NCBI RefSeq assembly: GCF_041080675.1
Contig: NZ_CP163520.1
Location: forward strand, 5,642,001-5,706,000
Reading direction: 5' to 3'
Length of the DNA: 64,000 nt
Source: Streptomyces sp. cg36
Lineage (GTDB): Bacteria > Actinomycetota > Actinomycetes > Streptomycetales > Streptomycetaceae
Position numbers and translations under genes: made by a program. How positions within the stretch are numbered: the stretch's first letter is position 1; every line of letters begins with the position of its first letter. The notes beneath the pieces are model-generated. The model saw only the letters and a program-made list of their open reading frames with translations. It did no database searches and was not told where the DNA came from. Positions 46,735 to 55,153 of the stretch are shown here, in pieces.

Positions 46735-47625
46735 CTACCGCCGCGCCGCCGCGATCGCCCCCGCCACCGTCGGGAACGCGAAGCGGAAACCCGAGTCGAG
46801 CAGCCGCCGGGGCAGCACCCGCTGGCTGCCGAGGACGTCCTCGGAGAACTCGCCCAGGGCCACCCGCAGCGCGACCGCCGGCACCGGGAGGAGCGCCGGG
46901 CGGTGCAGCACCTCGGCCATCGCCGCCGTCACCTCCCGGTTGGTGACCGGTTCCGGCGCCGTCAGATTGACCGGTCCGGCCGGCCCCGGGCTCTCCAGCA
47001 GGTGCCGCAGCGCCGCGATGTGGTCGTGCAGCGCGATGAACGACCAGTACTGCCGCCCGCTGCCCAGCCGCCCGCCCAGACCCGCGCGGAAGAGGGGGAA
47101 GAGCCTGCCCCAGGCGCCGCCCTCGCGGGCCACCACCAGACCGGTGCGCGCGAAGACGGTCCGGATGCCCGCCTCCTCGGCCGGGGCCGCCGCCTCCTCC
47201 CACTCCACGCAGACACCCGCAAGGAACCCGTCGCCGGGCGGCGCGTCCTCGTCGACCGGGCGGTCGCCGGTGTCGCCGTAGTAGCCGATCGCCGTCCCGC
47301 ACAGCAGGACCTCCGGGGGCGCGTCCAGCGAGGCCAGCGCCTCCGCGAGGGCCGCCGTGCCCAGCACCCGGCTGTCGCGGATCTCCTTCTTGTAGGCGTC
47401 CGTCCAGCGGTGGTCGCCCACCCCGGCCCCGGCCAGGTGCACCACGGCCGCGCACCCCACGAGCCCGGCCGCGTCCACGTACTGGCGCTTCGGGTCCCAC
47501 TCGACCTCGTCGTCCGCCCGCGCCGGGCGGCGCACCAGGCGGACCACCTCGTGTCCGTCCGCCCGCAGGGAGCGCGTCAGCGCCGTGCCGATGAGTCCGG
47601 TCGAGCCCGTGATCGCGATCCGCAT
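46735..47625 (-). CDS. TIGR01777-family NAD-dependent epimerase/SulA-like protein
   Basis: Short-chain dehydrogenase-like protein of 296 aa. MRIAITGSTGLIGTALTRSL is the nucleotide-binding motif. AVVHLAGAGVGDHRWTDAYK, CGTAIGYYGDTGDRPVDEDA, VFARTGLVVAREGGAWGRLF and the C-terminal DUF1731 region (GEFSEDVLGSQRVLPRRLLD, GFRFAFPT) are diagnostic. Family function is obscure. Start at ATG 47625, where the fold begins; longer frames have no support. Divergent from an acetyltransferase. Confidence 0.9.
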   Translation of the reverse strand: MRIAITGSTGLIGTALTRSLRADGHEVVRLVRRPARADDEVEWDPKRQYVDAAGLVGCAAVVHLAGAGVGDHRWTDAYKKEIRDSRVLGTAALAEALASLDAPPEVLLCGTAIGYYGDTGDRPVDEDAPPGDGFLAGVCVEWEEAAAPAEEAGIRTVFARTGLVVAREGGAWGRLFPLFRAGLGGRLGSGRQYWSFIALHDHIAALRHLLESPGPAGPVNLTAPEPVTNREVTAAMAEVLHRPALLPVPAVALRVALGEFSEDVLGSQRVLPRRLLDSGFRFAFPTVAGAIAAARR

Positions 47626-47714
47626 GCCGGCCAAGTCTCCCGAGGGTGGGGGCAGCCCCGCTCCGGGGCGGATTCCATGCTCGCGCACCGCGTCCCCGAT
47701 GGCACAGTGGGCCC

Positions 47715-48209
47715 ATGCACGAGCCGCGCATACGCCTCGCACAGCACCGCGACGAAGCCGCTCTGGCCGAGCTGGACCGGGAGGTCTGGTCGCCGCTGCA
47801 CGCGGTGCAGCCCCGCCCCCAGCCGCCCTACGAGCCGTTCTTCGGGCCCGCCAGCCCGCCCGCCCACCACCTGGTGGCCGAGGTGGACGGGGAGGCCGTC
47901 GGCTATCTGCGGCTGGTCCGCCCCACCCGGCTCGACTGCAACAGCCACGTCCGCCAGATCCAGGGCCTGGCCGTCGCCCCGCGCGCCCGGGGCCGGGGCG
48001 TGGCGCGGGCGCTGCTGCGGGCCGCCTGCGCCGAGTCCCGCCGCCAGGGCGCCCGCCGCCTCACCCTGCGCGTCCTGGGCCACAACACGCCCGCCCGGGA
48101 GCTCTACGAGTCGGAGGGGTTCGTGGTGGAGGGCGTGCTGCCGGGGGAGTTCCTGCTGGCGGGGGCGTACGTGGACGACGTGCTGATGGGGCGCTCGCTC
48201 ACCGAGTGA
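47715..48209 (+). CDS. GNAT-family N-acetyltransferase
   Basis: Acetyltransferase of 164 aa with a canonical acetyl-CoA site: IQGLAVAPRARGRGVARALL (motif A with RxRGxG) near residue 85 and GHNTPARELYESEGF (motif B). Starts MHEPRIRLAQHRDEAALAEL. A weak -10 (CACAGT, 47703-47708) lies six bases from the ATG, suggesting a leaderless message. Substrate unknown; it could be a protein N-terminus or a small amine. The SpoIIE phosphatase gene follows 47 bp downstream. Confidence 0.9.
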   Translation: MHEPRIRLAQHRDEAALAELDREVWSPLHAVQPRPQPPYEPFFGPASPPAHHLVAEVDGEAVGYLRLVRPTRLDCNSHVRQIQGLAVAPRARGRGVARALLRAACAESRRQGARRLTLRVLGHNTPARELYESEGFVVEGVLPGEFLLAGAYVDDVLMGRSLTE

Positions 48210-48256
48210 CGTAGAAAGGAGTGACGGCAAGAATCGGGCGCCCGAGGAGCTTCGCC

Positions 48257-49330
48257 ATGGCGGACGAGGACGGGTCAGGACTACTGCCGCCCGCTCCCAG
48301 CCCCCTCTGGCAGCGGGCGGTCCCGGTGATCGTCCTCGCCGGGATCACGGCCGCCCAGCTGGCCACCCCCAACGGGGTCGAGCTCGGCTACTTCCTCGCC
48401 GCCGTGCCGCCGCTGGCCGCCTTCGCCTACGGGCCGGTGGGCACGGTCGTCCTCGCCGCCGTCACCTTCGCCGGCGTCCTGCTGCCGCACACCCGCGACT
48501 GGTACCCGCACTCCGGCGACATCCTCACCCTCGCCGTCGTCGTGGTCTTCAGCATCGTCGTCGCCCGGGTGCGCCAGCGCCGCGACCACCAGCTGGTGAC
48601 CGTCCGCACGGTCGCCGAGGCCGCCCAGCTCGCCGTGCTGCCGCCCCTGCCGGACGCGGTGGGGCCGGTGCGCTGCGCCGGGCTCTACCAGGCCGCCCAG
48701 CACGGCACCCTGGTCGGCGGTGACTTCTACGACGTGCGCGAGGGCCCCTACGGCGTACGGGCGGTGCTGGCCGACGTCCAGGGGCACGGCCTGGCGGCCG
48801 TCGGCACGGTGGCCGCGCTGCTCGGCGCCTTCCGCGAGGCGGTCCTGGACGAGCCCACCCTGCGGCGGGTGGCCGCCCGCCTGGACCGCAGGCTGGTGGT
48901 CGACTCCGGCTCCGACGGGAACGGCGAGCTGTTCGCGACCGCGCTGCTCCTGGAGTTCCCGCCGCACGAATCCGTCGTACGGGTGGTGAGCTGCGGCCAC
49001 CCCCGGCCGTTCCTGCTGCGCGGGCGGACCGCGACCGAGGTGAGCGCGGACCCGGCGCCGCCGCTGGGCCTCGGCCTCGCGGGTCTGGCGCCGCCGGACG
49101 AACTGCGGGTGGAGCTGGCGCCGGGCGACCGCGTCCTGGCGTACACGGACGGGGTGACCGAGGCGCGCGACGGGGACGGCCGCTTCTACCCGCTGGCCGA
49201 ACGCCTGCCGGTACTGGCCGCCCACCACGGCCTGACGGCGCTCACCGAGGCGGTGCGCGACGACCTGACCCGCCACGCGGGCCGGGCCGATGACGACGTG
49301 GCCCTGCTGGCACTGGGCCGGACGGACTGA
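48257..49330 (+). CDS. Membrane PP2C/SpoIIE-family serine phosphatase
   Basis: Protein of 357 aa. Three or four N-terminal transmembrane helices (AVPVIVLAGITAAQLATP, ELGYFLAAVPPLAAFAYG, VGTVVLAAVTFAGVLLPH, ILTLAVVVVFSIVVARVR) are joined to a SpoIIE/PP2C phosphatase domain: LVGGDFYDVREG, ADVQGHGLAAVGTVAALLGA, SCGHPRPFLLRG, LAYTDGVTEARDG and DDDVALLALG. Likely removes phosphate from an anti-anti-sigma factor in response to an envelope signal. ATG 48257 has GAGGAG seven bases upstream; the GTG at 48221 is less good. It is the second such phosphatase in the window, without the receiver domain of the first. Confidence 0.92.
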   Translation: MADEDGSGLLPPAPSPLWQRAVPVIVLAGITAAQLATPNGVELGYFLAAVPPLAAFAYGPVGTVVLAAVTFAGVLLPHTRDWYPHSGDILTLAVVVVFSIVVARVRQRRDHQLVTVRTVAEAAQLAVLPPLPDAVGPVRCAGLYQAAQHGTLVGGDFYDVREGPYGVRAVLADVQGHGLAAVGTVAALLGAFREAVLDEPTLRRVAARLDRRLVVDSGSDGNGELFATALLLEFPPHESVVRVVSCGHPRPFLLRGRTATEVSADPAPPLGLGLAGLAPPDELRVELAPGDRVLAYTDGVTEARDGDGRFYPLAERLPVLAAHHGLTALTEAVRDDLTRHAGRADDDVALLALGRTD

Positions 49331-49740
49331 ACGGCGCGCGGGGCGCGCGAGGAGGCCGCCGGAGAGGCCCCAGGGGCCCGGGAGCGGGGTGCGCGGCCCG
49401 GGAGTCCGGTCACCGGGGTCCGGGCCGTTAGGCGGCCGGTTGGGCCCGGCCGGCAGGGGCCGGCGCGTGGTCGGTGGGCCCGGCCATCAGGCGGGGGCCG
49501 GTGCGCGGGCGGGCGGGCGCGGCCACCCGGGTGCGGGAGCCGGTGCGTGGCCGATGGCCCGGCCGTCGGGGCCGGGGCCGGTACGTGGCCGGGTGGGTCC
49601 GGCCGTCAGGACCCCCGGGGAGGCGGGTGCGCGGCCGGACGGCCCGGCCGCCGCTGCCGGGGCCGGTAGGCGGCTGGGTGGTCCCTGTCAGCAGGGGCCG
49701 GGCCGGGGCCCGGCCCGGCCCAGGCGCTCGGGTCGGGTGG
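49331..49740. repeat. GC-rich degenerate tandem repeat region
   Basis: 410 bp without a credible gene between the SpoIIE phosphatase and the DUF4240 gene. GGCCGGTGCGTGGCCG-like and GGCCCGGCCGTCAGG-like words alternate at irregular spacing of about 40-60 bp (for example near 49455, 49495, 49540, 49575, 49630 and 49665). This suggests decayed tandem copies. Many GGCC/GGCC inversions could fold into structured RNA and act as a terminator zone for the convergent genes. Confidence 0.6.
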
Positions 49741-50271
49741 TCAAGCCCCCGTGCTTACGCCGAATCGGTCCCACAGCCGGGGGAACCGTTCCGCCAGGCC
49801 GTCCTCGTCCTCGAAGTCGAAGGGGGCGCCCAGCGGCTCGGCGGGCTGCGCCGGGATGCCCAGGTCGGGTGCGACGGCCCCGGTCAGCTGCTCGTACGCC
49901 TCGTCCGCCGCGTAGCCGAGGTCCTCGCCGTCGCCGTCGATCTCCTCGTCGAAGTCGTCCAGCAGCTCGGCCAGCCGGTCCGGCTCGTGCAGCGCGCCCT
50001 CGAACACCTCCCGGCCCTGGCCGATCAGCCAGCAGCGGAAGTAGTCGAAGGCGTCGTCGCTGGCGCCGCCGAGCAGCACGGCCGCGGCGCCCCACAGATC
50101 CCAGGCGTAGGCACGGTTGTAGCGGGCCTCGAAGTGCCGGGCGAAGTCCAGGACGGCATCCGGGTCGAGCCGCACCAGCCGCTCCACGAGGAGTTCGGCG
50201 TGGTCCTCGGGGTCGCCCTCGGCGTCCTCGCGGGTGCTGTCGATCAGCTCCCAGAATTCCGTCTCGTCCAT
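49741..50271 (-). CDS. DUF4240 protein
   Basis: Acidic soluble protein of 176 aa. MDETEFWELIDSTREDAEGD is the family's N-terminal signature. Also FARHFEARYNRAYAWDLWGA, DDAFDYFRCWLIGQGREVFE and an acidic stretch LLDDFDEEIDGDGED. DUF4240 has no established activity and is seen in proteins related to bacterial conflict or WGR-type systems. Start at ATG 50271 by family N-terminus; no ribosome site visible. Confidence 0.86.
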   Translation of the reverse strand: MDETEFWELIDSTREDAEGDPEDHAELLVERLVRLDPDAVLDFARHFEARYNRAYAWDLWGAAAVLLGGASDDAFDYFRCWLIGQGREVFEGALHEPDRLAELLDDFDEEIDGDGEDLGYAADEAYEQLTGAVAPDLGIPAQPAEPLGAPFDFEDEDGLAERFPRLWDRFGVSTGA

Positions 50272-50418
50272 CACGGGATCCAGCATCGTGGCTGGCGGGT
50301 GGCGGCGCACGCGGAGCCGTACAAATCAGCCCTTCGGGCGTCCGGATCGCACCAGCGGCCCCAGCCGTCCCAGCCGCCCGTCACCAGCGGTGTCCGGCCG
50401 CCCCGCCGCCGGACACGG

Positions 50419-50456
50419 CGGTGCCCCGCCCCCCGGTAGGAGGGGGCGGGGCACCG
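50419..50456 (-). terminator. aceE terminator hairpin
   Basis: Perfect 15-bp GC-rich stem (50419-50433 with 50442-50456) and 8-nt loop, 11 bp past the aceE stop. Confidence 0.82.
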
Positions 50457-50467
50457 GTGCCACTGCC

Positions 50468-53167
50468 CTACAGGCCGTAGCGCTCGCGGGCCTCCTTGAC
50501 GGCGGACGCCTTGACCTCGCCGCGGCGGGCCAGCTGGGCCAGGGCGGCGACCACGATCGACTGGGCGTCGACGCCGAAGTGGCGGCGGGCCGCGTCACGC
50601 GTGTCGGAGAGGCCGAACCCGTCGGCGCCGAGCGAGGAGTAGTCCTGCTCGACCCACTGCGCGATCTGGTCCGGCACCTGGCGCATGTAGTCGCTGACGG
50701 CGAGGACCGGGCCCTCGGCACCGGCCAGCGCCCGGCGTACGTACGGCACGCGCTCCTCGCCGCGCAGGAGGGCGGCGTCCGCCTCCAGCGCGTCGCGGCG
50801 CAGCTCGGTCCAGGAGGTCGCGGACCACACGTCGGCGGCCACGCCCCACTCCTCGGCGAGCAGCCTCTGGGCCTCCAGCGTCCAGTGGATCGCGGTGCCG
50901 GAGCCGAGCAGCTGGATGCGCGCGGGGTTGGCGGCGGCCACGTTCAGCCCGGCCGACTCGGCCGTGTTGAAGCGGTAGAGGCCCTTGACGATGCCCTCGT
51001 CGATCCCGGCCGGCTTGGCGGGCTGCGGCATGGGCTCGTTGTAGACGGTCAGGTAGTAGAAGACGTCCCTGTCCTCGCCGGGGGCGGCCTCGCCGTACAT
51101 CCGGCGCAGACCGTCCTTGACGATGGTGGCGATCTCGTACGCGAACGCCGGGTCGTAGCTCAGCGCCGCCGGGTTGGTCGCGGCGATCACCGGCGAGTGG
51201 CCGTCGGCGTGCTGGAGGCCCTCACCGGTCAGGGTGGTGCGGCCGGCGGTGGCGCCCACCAGGAAGCCGCGGCCCAGCTGGTCGCCGAGCTGCCACATCT
51301 GGTCGGCGGTGCGCTGCCAGCCGAACATCGAGTAGAAGATGTAGAACGGGATCATCGCCTCGCCGTGCGTGGCGTACGCGCTGGAGGCGGCGATGAAGTC
51401 GGCCATCGAACCGGCCTCGGTGATGCCCTCGTTGAGGATCTGGCCGTTCTTCGCCTCGCGGTAGTACATCAGCTGGTCGCGGTCGACCGGCTCGTACGTC
51501 TGGCCCTTCGGCGAGTAGATGCCGAGCGAGGGGAAGAGCGACTCCATGCCGAAGGTGCGGGCCTCGTCCGGGACGATCGGGACCCAGCGCTTGCCGGTCT
51601 CCTTGTCGCGGATGAGCTCCTTGACCAGCCGGACGAACGCCATGGTGGTGGCCATGGACTGGCTGCCGGAACCCTTGTCGAAGGCGGCGAACGCCTTGTC
51701 GGCGGGGGCGGGCAGCGGCGCGAGCGCGTGGGTGCGGCGGGCCGGGGCCGGGCCGCCGAGGGCGGCGCGGCGCTCCTGGAGGTAGCGGACCTCGGGGGAG
51801 TCGGCGCCGGGGTGGCCGTAGGGCACGACGCCGTCGACGAACTGCGCGTCCGAGATCGGCAGGTCCAGCAGGTCCCGCATGTTCTTGAACTCGTCGTTCG
51901 AGAGCTTCTTCATCTGGTGGTTCGCGTTCTTGGACGCGAAGCCCTCACCGAGGGTGAAGCCCTTGACGGTCTGCGCCAGGATCACGGTCGGCGCGCCCTT
52001 GAACTCCAGGGCGGCCTTGTACGCGGCGTACACCTTGCGGGGCTCGTGGCCGCCGCGCGAGAGGTGGAAGCACTCCAGGATCTTGTCGTCCGAGAGCAGC
52101 TTCGCCATCTCGACGAGCGCGGGGTCCTTGCCGAAGAAGTCCTCGCGGATGTAGGCCGCGTCACGCGTCTGGTACGTCTGCACCTGCGCGTCCGGGACCT
52201 CGCGCAGCCGGCGGACCAGGGCGCCGGTGGTGTCGAGCGCGAAGAGCTCGTCCCAGGCGCCGCCCCACAGCGACTTCACGACGTTCCAGCCGGCGCCGCG
52301 GAACTGGGCCTCCAGCTCCTGCACGATCTTGAAGTTGGCGCGGACCGGGCCGTCGAGGCGCTGCAGGTTGCAGTTGATGACGAAGGTCAGGTTGTCCAGA
52401 CCCTCGCGGGCCGCCAGCGCGAGGGCGGCGGTCGACTCGGGCTCGTCCATCTCGCCGTCGCCGAGGAAGGCCCACACGTGGGAGGCCGAGACGTCCTTGA
52501 TGCTGCGGTTGGTGAGATAGCGGTTGAAACGCGCCTGGTAAATGGCGGAGAGCGGCCCGAGACCCATGGAGACGGTCGGGAACTCCCACAGCCAGGGAAG
52601 GCGGCGGGGGTGCGGGTAGGACGGCAGGCCGTTGCCGCCCGCCTCCTGCCGGAAGTTGTCGAGGTGGCTCTCGTTCAGCCGCCCGTCGAGGAAGGCGCGG
52701 GCGTAGATGCCCGGGGAGGCGTGGCCCTGGATGTAGAGCTGGTCGCCGGACCCGTCGCCCTCCTTGCCCTTGAAGAAGTGGTTGAAGCCGGTCTCGTAGA
52801 GCCAGGCGGCGGAGGCGAAGGTGGCGATGTGGCCGCCGACGCCGTGCTTGGCGCCGCGGGTGACCATCGCGGCGGCGTTCCACCGGTTCCACGCCGTGAT
52901 CCGGCGCTCCATCTCCTCGTCGCCGTCGATCGCCGGCTCGGCGGAGGTGGGGATGGTGTTGACGTAGTCCGTCTCCAGCAGCTTCGGCAGGGCCAGGCCC
53001 GCGCCCTCGGCGTGCTGGAGCGTGCGGCGCATCAGATACGCGGCCCGGTGCGGGCCGGCGGCCTTGGCGACGGCATCGAGGGAGGCCGCCCACTCGGCGG
53101 TCTCCTCGGTGTCACGGTCCGGGAGCTGGTCGAGCTCGCTCGGAGTCTTGTGCGTGGGGTCGATCAT
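50468..53167 (-). CDS. aceE: Pyruvate dehydrogenase E1 component (homodimeric)
   Basis: Thiamine-diphosphate enzyme of 899 aa that decarboxylates pyruvate and passes acetyl to a lipoyl E2, linking glycolysis to the TCA cycle. ThDP/Mg motif AFLGDGEMDEPES (about residue 233) ends with the family's conserved Asn pair in INCNLQRLDGPV. Other E1 strings: HFFKGKEGDGSGDQLYIQGH, YPHPRRLPWLWEFPTVSMGL, SRGGHEPRKVYAAYKAA and GITEAGSMADFIAASSAYAT. ATG 53167 has GAAGG eight bases upstream. An in-frame extension to 53284 crosses the promoter and was rejected. In actinobacteria AceE assembles with a shared E2 (SucB/AceF type) and Lpd, both encoded nearby. Confidence 0.97.
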   Translation of the reverse strand: MIDPTHKTPSELDQLPDRDTEETAEWAASLDAVAKAAGPHRAAYLMRRTLQHAEGAGLALPKLLETDYVNTIPTSAEPAIDGDEEMERRITAWNRWNAAAMVTRGAKHGVGGHIATFASAAWLYETGFNHFFKGKEGDGSGDQLYIQGHASPGIYARAFLDGRLNESHLDNFRQEAGGNGLPSYPHPRRLPWLWEFPTVSMGLGPLSAIYQARFNRYLTNRSIKDVSASHVWAFLGDGEMDEPESTAALALAAREGLDNLTFVINCNLQRLDGPVRANFKIVQELEAQFRGAGWNVVKSLWGGAWDELFALDTTGALVRRLREVPDAQVQTYQTRDAAYIREDFFGKDPALVEMAKLLSDDKILECFHLSRGGHEPRKVYAAYKAALEFKGAPTVILAQTVKGFTLGEGFASKNANHQMKKLSNDEFKNMRDLLDLPISDAQFVDGVVPYGHPGADSPEVRYLQERRAALGGPAPARRTHALAPLPAPADKAFAAFDKGSGSQSMATTMAFVRLVKELIRDKETGKRWVPIVPDEARTFGMESLFPSLGIYSPKGQTYEPVDRDQLMYYREAKNGQILNEGITEAGSMADFIAASSAYATHGEAMIPFYIFYSMFGWQRTADQMWQLGDQLGRGFLVGATAGRTTLTGEGLQHADGHSPVIAATNPAALSYDPAFAYEIATIVKDGLRRMYGEAAPGEDRDVFYYLTVYNEPMPQPAKPAGIDEGIVKGLYRFNTAESAGLNVAAANPARIQLLGSGTAIHWTLEAQRLLAEEWGVAADVWSATSWTELRRDALEADAALLRGEERVPYVRRALAGAEGPVLAVSDYMRQVPDQIAQWVEQDYSSLGADGFGLSDTRDAARRHFGVDAQSIVVAALAQLARRGEVKASAVKEARERYGL

Positions 53168-53254
53168 GATCGCCGCCTTCCGGACAGGAGGGGGGTGGAG
53201 ATAAGGGGCCTTGTCTGGCAGGACAGGGCGGTGGACCGGGTAAGTCCGCCGTCG

Positions 53255-53284
53255 ACTGTAAGCCGCCGATCGATGATCGATCAA
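53255..53284 (-). promoter_or_regulatory. aceE promoter with overlapping GATC palindrome
   Basis: Minus strand: -35 TTGATC (53284-53279), 18-bp spacer, -10 TACAGT (53260-53255). A 15-bp palindrome GATCGATGATCGATC (53268-53282) overlaps the -35 and spacer, where a repressor would block polymerase. Predicted start near 53248 gives a leader of about 80 nt. Confidence 0.6.
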
Positions 53285-53321
53285 AGCGTTGAGCGAAAAA
53301 CTTCTTCATATCGACAAAGTC

Positions 53322-53356
53322 GGCACAGGGTGCCGTGGATGTCGGCACGGGGTGCC
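53322..53356. promoter_or_regulatory. Tandem palindromes upstream of the aceE promoter
   Basis: Two perfect 13-bp inverted repeats of the form GGCAC-NGG-GTGCC, at 53322-53334 and 53344-53356, are exactly 22 bp apart (two helical turns) and lie within a 22-bp direct repeat. Placed 38-72 bp upstream of the -35, they look like paired operators for an activator or cooperative regulator. Confidence 0.55.
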
Positions 53357-53539
53357 TTGTTTTCGCAGGTGGGGTGGGGTTCGGATGAGCGGGGGCGCCG
53401 GAGTATGAGCGGGGCGCGCCCCCTTCGTCCCTGTACGGCAAGGGGGGTGCCGGGTTCCCCTTTTCGGCCAGGGGTGGCCCATTCGGGCCGGGTGCTCGTC
53501 TGCGGGGGCTGCGCCCCATCCGGGCCGGGTGCTCGTCTG

Positions 53540-54405
53540 CGGACCGTGCTGGGCTGACCGCGCAGTTCCCCGCGCTCCTTGTTGGGGCGGTTGCTCGGCT
53601 GCGGGCCGGTGGTGGGTTGCTCGCGCCGTTCCTCGCGCCCCTTGTTGGGGCGGTTGCTCATCTGCGGGCCGTGGGGGTTGCTCGCGCCGTTCCCCGCGCC
53701 CCTGGTGGGGCGGGTGTTTGGCCGCGGGCCGGTGGGGGTGCTCGCGCAGTTCCTCGCGCCCCTTGTTGGGGCGGTTGCTCATCTGCGGGCCGTGAGGGTT
53801 GCTCGCGCCGTTCCCCGCGCCCCTGGTGGGGCGGGTGTTTTCTGCGGGGCGTGCGGGCTGAGCGCTCCTTGGGAAAACCGCCTTCACCTGCGGACCGTGC
53901 CCGCTTCCCGCGCAGTTCCCCGCGCCCCTGGAAAACCCGCCCTCGTCTGCCGACCGTGCCCGCGTCTCGCGCCGTTCCCCGCGCCCCTGGGGGCACTGGG
54001 GCGGGCCCTCCTGATGGGCCCGGAGGGCCCTTTCAGGGGCGCGGGGAACTGCGCGACCAGCCCACCACGGCCGGTGGACGAAAGGGTGTTGGGGGCGCGG
54101 GGAACTGCGCGACCAGCCCCCGCCGGGCCGCAGGCGAATGTGACTCTCGTTCAGGGGGTGCAGGGGCGCAGCCCCGCGTTCTCCTGGGGAGCGGCCCCGC
54201 ACGGGCCGCAGACGTCCAACTGCCCCATCCAGGGGCGCGGGGAACTGCGTGAGCAACCCCCACCGGCCCGCGGACGAGCAACCGGCCCACCAGGGGCGCG
54301 GGGAACTGCGTGAGCAACCCCCACCGGCCCGCGGACGAGCAACCGGCCCACCAGGGGCGCGGGGAACCGCGCGAGCAACCCCCACCGGGCCGCAGCCGAA
54401 CAACC
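53540..54405. repeat. Twelve-copy REP-like array of two opposed blocks
   Basis: Gene-free 1.1-kb gap between aceE and the GntR gene. Seven copies of CGCGCAGTTCCCCGCGCCCC (some with CCG for CAG or CTC for CCC) read one way from 53550 to about 53990. Five copies of the complement (AGGGGCGCGGGGAACTGCGC and variants) follow from about 54034 to 54385. The switch is marked by a hairpin, GGGCCCTCC/GGAGGGCCC (54003-54030). Copies are 55-105 bp apart and linked by related words (CGGTTGCTCATCTGCGGGCC). The short frames here are products of the repeat. The 53357-53539 stretch before the array holds no gene I can support. Confidence 0.85.
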
Positions 54406-54421
54406 GGCCCCCCCGGGGGGC

Positions 54422-55045
54422 TTACGCGCGGGGGGCGCAGCCCAGGACGTGGGACTTGACCAGGGTGCCGATGCGCGGGTCGTGGCGTCGGAACGCCTCC
54501 ACCAGCTCCTGGTGCTCCTCCGCGTACGACTTCTGCACGGTCCCCAGCCACCGGATGGACAGCGCCGTGAAGACCTCGATCCCGAGCCCCTCCCAGGTGT
54601 GGAGGAGGACCCCGTTCCCCGCCGCCCGCACCAGCTCGCGGTGGAACCCCACGGTGTGCCGCACCTGCGCCGTCCCGTCCGCCGCCGCGTCCGCCTCGTA
54701 CAGCGCCGCCACGTGCGGCTCCAGGGCCGAGCAGTCGGTGGCGAGCCGGTCCGCGGCCAGCTCGGCCGCGATCTGCTCCAGGCCGGCCCGGACGGGGTAG
54801 CTCTCCTCCAGGTCGGCCGCCGTCAGGTTCCGCACCCGTACGCCCTTGTTCGGCGCGGACTCGATCAGCCGCAGGGACTCCAGCTCCCGCAGCGCCTCCC
54901 GGACGGGCGTCTGGCTGACCTGGAGCTCGACCGCGATGCGGCGCTCCACGATCCGCTCACCCGGCTTCCAGCGGCCACTGACGATCCCCTCCACGATGTG
55001 CTCGCGGATCTGTTCGCGCAGCGAGTGGACGACGGGCGGGGTCAT
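54422..55045 (-). CDS. GntR-family regulator (FCD type)
   Basis: Regulator of 207 aa. N-terminal GntR winged helix: HSLREQIREHIVEGIVSGRW, KPGERIVERRIAVELQVSQT and PVREALRELESLRLIESAPN. The C-terminal FCD domain has VRAGLEQIAAELAADRL, TVGFHRELVRAAGNGVLLHT (metal-binding His) and SYAEEHQELVEAFRRHDPR (His). FCD regulators sense organic acids such as pyruvate, lactate or gluconate. ATG 55045 has AAGGAG six bases upstream. Its place between aceE and sucB makes the aceE upstream palindromes natural candidate targets (inference). Confidence 0.92.
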   Translation of the reverse strand: MTPPVVHSLREQIREHIVEGIVSGRWKPGERIVERRIAVELQVSQTPVREALRELESLRLIESAPNKGVRVRNLTAADLEESYPVRAGLEQIAAELAADRLATDCSALEPHVAALYEADAAADGTAQVRHTVGFHRELVRAAGNGVLLHTWEGLGIEVFTALSIRWLGTVQKSYAEEHQELVEAFRRHDPRIGTLVKSHVLGCAPRA

Positions 55046-55088
55046 GACGAGCTCCTTCACGCGAGCGGTGACCCCTAGACAATACGGC

Positions 55089-55125
55089 GGCGCCCCCACC
55101 TGGAATCACTCCGGGCGGGGGCGCC
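55089..55125 (-). terminator. sucB terminator hairpin
   Basis: Stem GGCGCCCCC / GGGGGCGCC (55089-55097 with 55117-55125) with a 19-nt loop, 28 bp past the sucB stop and before the GntR gene. Confidence 0.75.
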
Positions 55126-55153
55126 TTCGTCACAGACCGTACGGCCGCGTGTC

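Noticed and set aside
53168..53284. 39-residue N-terminal extension of AceE
   Set aside because: Crosses the predicted aceE promoter; ATG 53167 has a ribosome site and matches the family N-terminus.
53529..54313. Several short frames across the repeat array on both strands
   Set aside because: Their peptides repeat the same block (RAVPRAPGG-like), simply translating the DNA repeat; no ribosome sites or conserved domains.
53540..54405. Possible CRISPR array
   Set aside because: Repeats flip orientation midway, the inter-repeat segments are themselves similar, spacing varies, and no cas gene is present.
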